From contig JAAUYX010000008.1 of assembly GCA_014804905.1 (NCBI GenBank), positions 8,255-22,862 of the forward strand: a stretch of DNA of 14,608 bases, given 5' to 3'. Under the pieces are notes generated by a model. It was not told the DNA's origin, did no database searches, and worked only from the letters and a program-made list of their open reading frames with translations. The position numbers and the translations under genes are program-made. This DNA comes from Desulfovibrio sp. (lineage in GTDB: Bacteria; Desulfobacterota; Desulfovibrionia; Desulfovibrionales; Desulfovibrionaceae). Numbering within the stretch: position 1 is the stretch's first letter; each line of letters begins with the position of its first letter. Below are positions 12,361 to 14,608 of the stretch, one piece after another.

Positions 12361-14088
12361 TCAGGAGCGGGCCTTCCACCCCTCGCGCACGCTCGCGGCC
12401 CAGGCGGAAAAGGCCTCCGCAAAGCCATCGAGCGGCAGCTCGGCCTTCTCGCCGCTCCTGCGGTCCTTGGCCTCCACCACGCCACGGGCGAGGCTCTTGC
12501 CGCCCAGCACGAGCTGGAGCGGGATGCCCAGCAAATCGGCATCCTTGAACTTGACGCCCGGCCGCTCCTCCCGGTCATCGAGCAGCGTATCCACGCCCTG
12601 TTTTTCCAGAATGGCATAGAGGGCTTCAGCCTCGGCCGTGACCTTTTCGTCGCGCGGGTCGAGATTGAGGAGGATGCAATCGAAGGGGGCCACCGGCGGC
12701 GGAAAGACGATGCCGCCGTCATCATGGTTCTGCTCGATGGCGGCCGCGGCCACGCGCGAGACGCCGATGCCGTAGCAGCCCATGATCATGAGCTTTTCCT
12801 TGCCGTTCTCGTCGAGGAACGCGGCGTGCATACTCGAGCTGTACTTGAGGCCGAGCATGAAGATGTGCCCCACCTCGATGCCCCGGGTGAGCGTGAGGCG
12901 GCCGCCGCAGCGCGGGCAGGCGTCCCCCTCCACAACCTCGCGCAGGTCCGCCCAGGCGGTGACGCTGGCGTCACGGTTCAAATCCACATGCTGCAGGTGC
13001 GTGTCGCCCTTGTTGGCCCCGGTGACATAATCCGTGCCGCCCTGGAGCTCGAGGTCCGCATAGATGGGGAGCTTGAGGCCCACGGGCCCGGCGAAGCCCA
13101 GCGGGGCCTGGGTGAGGGCCTCCACGGCCGCGGAAGTGGCGAGCTCCACCTCCTGCGCCTTGAGGAGGTTCTTGAGCTTGACGGGATTGACCTCCCTGTC
13201 GCCGCGCACGAGCACGGCCACGGTCTCGCCGTCCACGCTGAAGAGCATGGTCTTGACAAGCTGCTTCGGCGAGATGCCGAGCATGGCCGTCACTTCCTCC
13301 ACCGTATGCGCGCCCGGCGTGGGCACGGGCTTCATGTCCGGGCAGGCGTCGGTGCAGACCTCGCCTTTCCACACGGCCTCTGCGCGCTCGAGGTTGGCCG
13401 CGTAGTCGCAGGAATCGCACACCGCGATGGTGTCCTCGCCCGTATCGGCGAGCACCATGAACTCATGCGAGAAATTGCCGCCGATGGAGCCCGTGTCCGC
13501 CTCCACGGCGCGGAAGCGCAGGCCGAGGCGCGTGAAGATGCGCACATAGGCGTCGTACATGAGCTGGTAGCTCTTCTGCGCGCCCTCCATGTCCGCATCG
13601 AAGGAATAGGCGTCCTTCATGAGGAATTCGCGGCCGCGCATGAGGCCGAAGCGCGGTCGTATCTCGTCACGGAACTTGGTCTGGATTTGGTAGAGGCGCA
13701 CCGGGAGCTGCCTGTAGGAGCGCACTTCGCCGCGCACCAGGTCGGTGATGACCTCCTCGTGCGTGGGGCCGAGGCAGTATTCGCGGTCATTGCGGTCGCG
13801 GAAGCGGAGGAGTTCCTTGCCGTAATGCTCCCAGCGGCCGGTCTCCTTCCAGAGGTCCGCGGGCTGCACCATGGGCAGCAGCAGTTCCTGGAAGCCCGCG
13901 GCGGCCATTTCCTCGCGGATGACGTCGGCAATCTTGGTGATGACCTTGAGCCCCAGCGGCAGGTAGATATAGAGCCCGGAGGTGAGGCGCCGCACCATGC
14001 CGGCGCGCAGCAGGAGCTTGTGGCTTATCACCTCGGCGTCGGCCGGGCTTTCCTTGAGCGTGGGGATGTAGCAGGAGCTGAAACGCAT
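12361..14088 (-). CDS. proS: Prolyl-tRNA synthetase (bacterial type with editing domain)
   Basis: ProS charges tRNA(Pro) with proline; it is a class II synthetase. The 575 residues match bacterial ProS. Motif 1 is RRLTSGLYIYLPLG (33-46). GPTHEE (107-112) and the motif 2 region FRDEIRPRFGLMRGREF (139-155) form the active site. Motif 3 is GCYGIGVSR (437-445). The YbaK-like editing domain that removes mischarged alanine is inserted between motifs 2 and 3 (about 240-385, with LVKTMLF and the Lys-containing GANKGD loop at 357-362). CxxC pairs at 224-227 and 391-394 flank the insertion. The C-terminal anticodon-binding domain covers about 468-575. The open frame extends far upstream through ispG, but ATG 14088 is chosen because AAGGA lies five bases before it and the family begins here with MRFS...IPTLKE. 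It lies 33 bases upstream of xseA. Confidence 0.98.
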   Translation of the reverse strand: MRFSSCYIPTLKESPADAEVISHKLLLRAGMVRRLTSGLYIYLPLGLKVITKIADVIREEMAAAGFQELLLPMVQPADLWKETGRWEHYGKELLRFRDRNDREYCLGPTHEEVITDLVRGEVRSYRQLPVRLYQIQTKFRDEIRPRFGLMRGREFLMKDAYSFDADMEGAQKSYQLMYDAYVRIFTRLGLRFRAVEADTGSIGGNFSHEFMVLADTGEDTIAVCDSCDYAANLERAEAVWKGEVCTDACPDMKPVPTPGAHTVEEVTAMLGISPKQLVKTMLFSVDGETVAVLVRGDREVNPVKLKNLLKAQEVELATSAAVEALTQAPLGFAGPVGLKLPIYADLELQGGTDYVTGANKGDTHLQHVDLNRDASVTAWADLREVVEGDACPRCGGRLTLTRGIEVGHIFMLGLKYSSSMHAAFLDENGKEKLMIMGCYGIGVSRVAAAAIEQNHDDGGIVFPPPVAPFDCILLNLDPRDEKVTAEAEALYAILEKQGVDTLLDDREERPGVKFKDADLLGIPLQLVLGGKSLARGVVEAKDRRSGEKAELPLDGFAEAFSAWAASVREGWKARS

Positions 14089-14093
14089 GGCTG

Positions 14094-14098
14094 TCCTT
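14094..14098 (-). promoter_or_regulatory. Ribosome binding site that decides the proS start
   Basis: AAGGA on the minus strand lies five bases before the ATG of proS at 14088. It excludes the much longer upstream open frame, which is only the shadow of ispG. Confidence 0.7.
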
Positions 14099-14134
14099 TG
14101 CAAAATGGCGGGTGAATGAACGAACGGGAAAGGC

Positions 14135-14608
14135 TCAGGCCCTCCCGGCGCCGGCCGGTATGTCGTCGCCGTCGAGGAGCTTCTGGAGCTCTTCCATGAA
14201 TGCCGCAAGCAGGGCCTCCTGGCCGCGCGCCACGCGCACGACTTCGCCCTTGCGGAAAATGATGCCCTTGTCGCGGCCGCCCGCGAGGCCGATGTCCGCC
14301 TCGCGCGCCTCGCCGGGGCCATTGACCACGCAGCCCATGACGGCGACCTTGATGGGTGCGGTGGTAGTAGCGAGGCGTTCCTCCACGGCGCGCAAAAGGG
14401 CGAAAAGGTCGATCTCCGTGCGGCCGCAGGTGGGGCAGGAGATGAGCTCCGGCCCGCGGGAGCGCAGCCCCAGCGAGCGCAAAATCTCCCAGGCCACGGC
14501 CACTTCCTCCACCGGGTCGGCCGTGAGGGAGACGCGCAGGGTGTCGCCGATGCCCTCATGGAGGAGGATGCCGAGCCCCACGGAGGACTTCACCGTCCCG
14601 CGCATGGA
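14135..14608 (-). CDS. ispG: 4-hydroxy-3-methylbut-2-enyl diphosphate synthase (flavodoxin), C-terminal part; 5' end off the window
   Basis: IspG (GcpE) is the [4Fe-4S] enzyme that reductively opens MEcPP to HMBPP, the penultimate step of the MEP pathway. The visible 157 residues are the end of the TIM-barrel domain (RGTVKSSVGLGILLHEGIGD and RVSLTADPVEEV) and the whole iron-sulfur domain. The cluster ligands are present: CPTCGR supplies two cysteines (visible residues 58 and 61), and MGCVVNGPGE supplies the third cysteine (93) and the conserved glutamate (100). The reading frame is open to the window edge, so the Met at 14605 is internal and not the start. The gene is followed 46 bases later by proS. 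It is the first visible gene of the operon that ends with ispA and dxs. Confidence 0.96.
   Translation of the reverse strand, partial: SMRGTVKSSVGLGILLHEGIGDTLRVSLTADPVEEVAVAWEILRSLGLRSRGPELISCPTCGRTEIDLFALLRAVEERLATTTAPIKVAVMGCVVNGPGEAREADIGLAGGRDKGIIFRKGEVVRVARGQEALLAAFMEELQKLLDGDDIPAGAGRA

Noticed and set aside
10930..14115. Plus-strand open frame of over 1000 codons antisense to xseA and proS
   Set aside because: It mirrors two highly conserved genes, its translation is low-complexity (His/Glu/Arg/Gly-rich) without domains, and such long antisense frames are expected in very GC-rich genes with biased third positions.
14089..14559. N-terminal extension of the proS frame into ispG
   Set aside because: The extension is Arg/Ser/Pro-rich shadow of ispG; the family start and a ribosome site coincide at 14088.
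1..14608. Mobile element, prophage, toxin-antitoxin, CRISPR, tRNA or rRNA
   Set aside because: No transposase or integrase signature, no regularly spaced repeats, no cloverleaf-like sequence, and base composition looks uniform along the window.

Overview
The window is a very GC-rich bacterial chromosome segment filled with core metabolic and housekeeping genes. Gene content, gene order and protein style point to a sulfate-reducing deltaproteobacterium of the Desulfovibrionaceae (Desulfovibrio/Bilophila-like). The main reasons are the precorrin-2 dehydrogenase - CcsA/HemX - glutamyl-tRNA reductase run and the ispG-proS-xseA-M23-xseB-ispA-dxs run. This placement rests on remembered gene neighbourhoods and was not checked by a search. 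I see no transposase, integrase, phage gene, tRNA, rRNA or CRISPR array, and no sign of recent transfer.

Layout. (1) Positions 1-1412, plus strand: the last codons of an unidentified gene, a DUF456 membrane protein, and a TrmJ-type tRNA methyltransferase overlapping or abutting it. (2) Positions 1459-2562, minus strand: ychF, convergent with trmJ. (3) Positions 2563-2747: the longest non-coding stretch (185 bases), a divergent promoter region between ychF and sirC. (4) Positions 2748-6762, plus strand: a tight operon sirC - ccsA/hemX-like - hemA - tilS. (5) Positions 6702-14608, minus strand, read right to left: ispG (5' part off the window) - proS - xseA - M23 peptidase - xseB - ispA - dxs. 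Four of these genes are linked by 4-base ATGA overlaps and ispA/dxs are 1 base apart. tilS and dxs run into each other with a 61-base tail-to-tail overlap.

How the genes fit together. The plus-strand operon covers entry into tetrapyrrole synthesis (HemA makes glutamate-1-semialdehyde from Glu-tRNA) and the precorrin-2 to sirohydrochlorin step. In sulfate reducers this step feeds sirohaem, needed by dissimilatory sulfite reductase, and also haem by the sirohaem-dependent route. A CcsA/HemX-type membrane protein lies between them. The minus-strand operon brackets DNA-repair, translation and envelope genes with isoprenoid genes: Dxs (first MEP step), IspG (late MEP step) and IspA (prenyl chain elongation). 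Both exonuclease VII subunits are present but are separated by a secreted M23 peptidase gene.

I found no convincing undescribed system. The points most worth a second look are the tilS/dxs overlap, the peptidase inserted between xseA and xseB, a perfect 10-bp inverted repeat at the start of xseA, a degenerate tryptophan motif in the CcsA/HemX protein, and candidate regulatory structure in the ychF/sirC divergent region.
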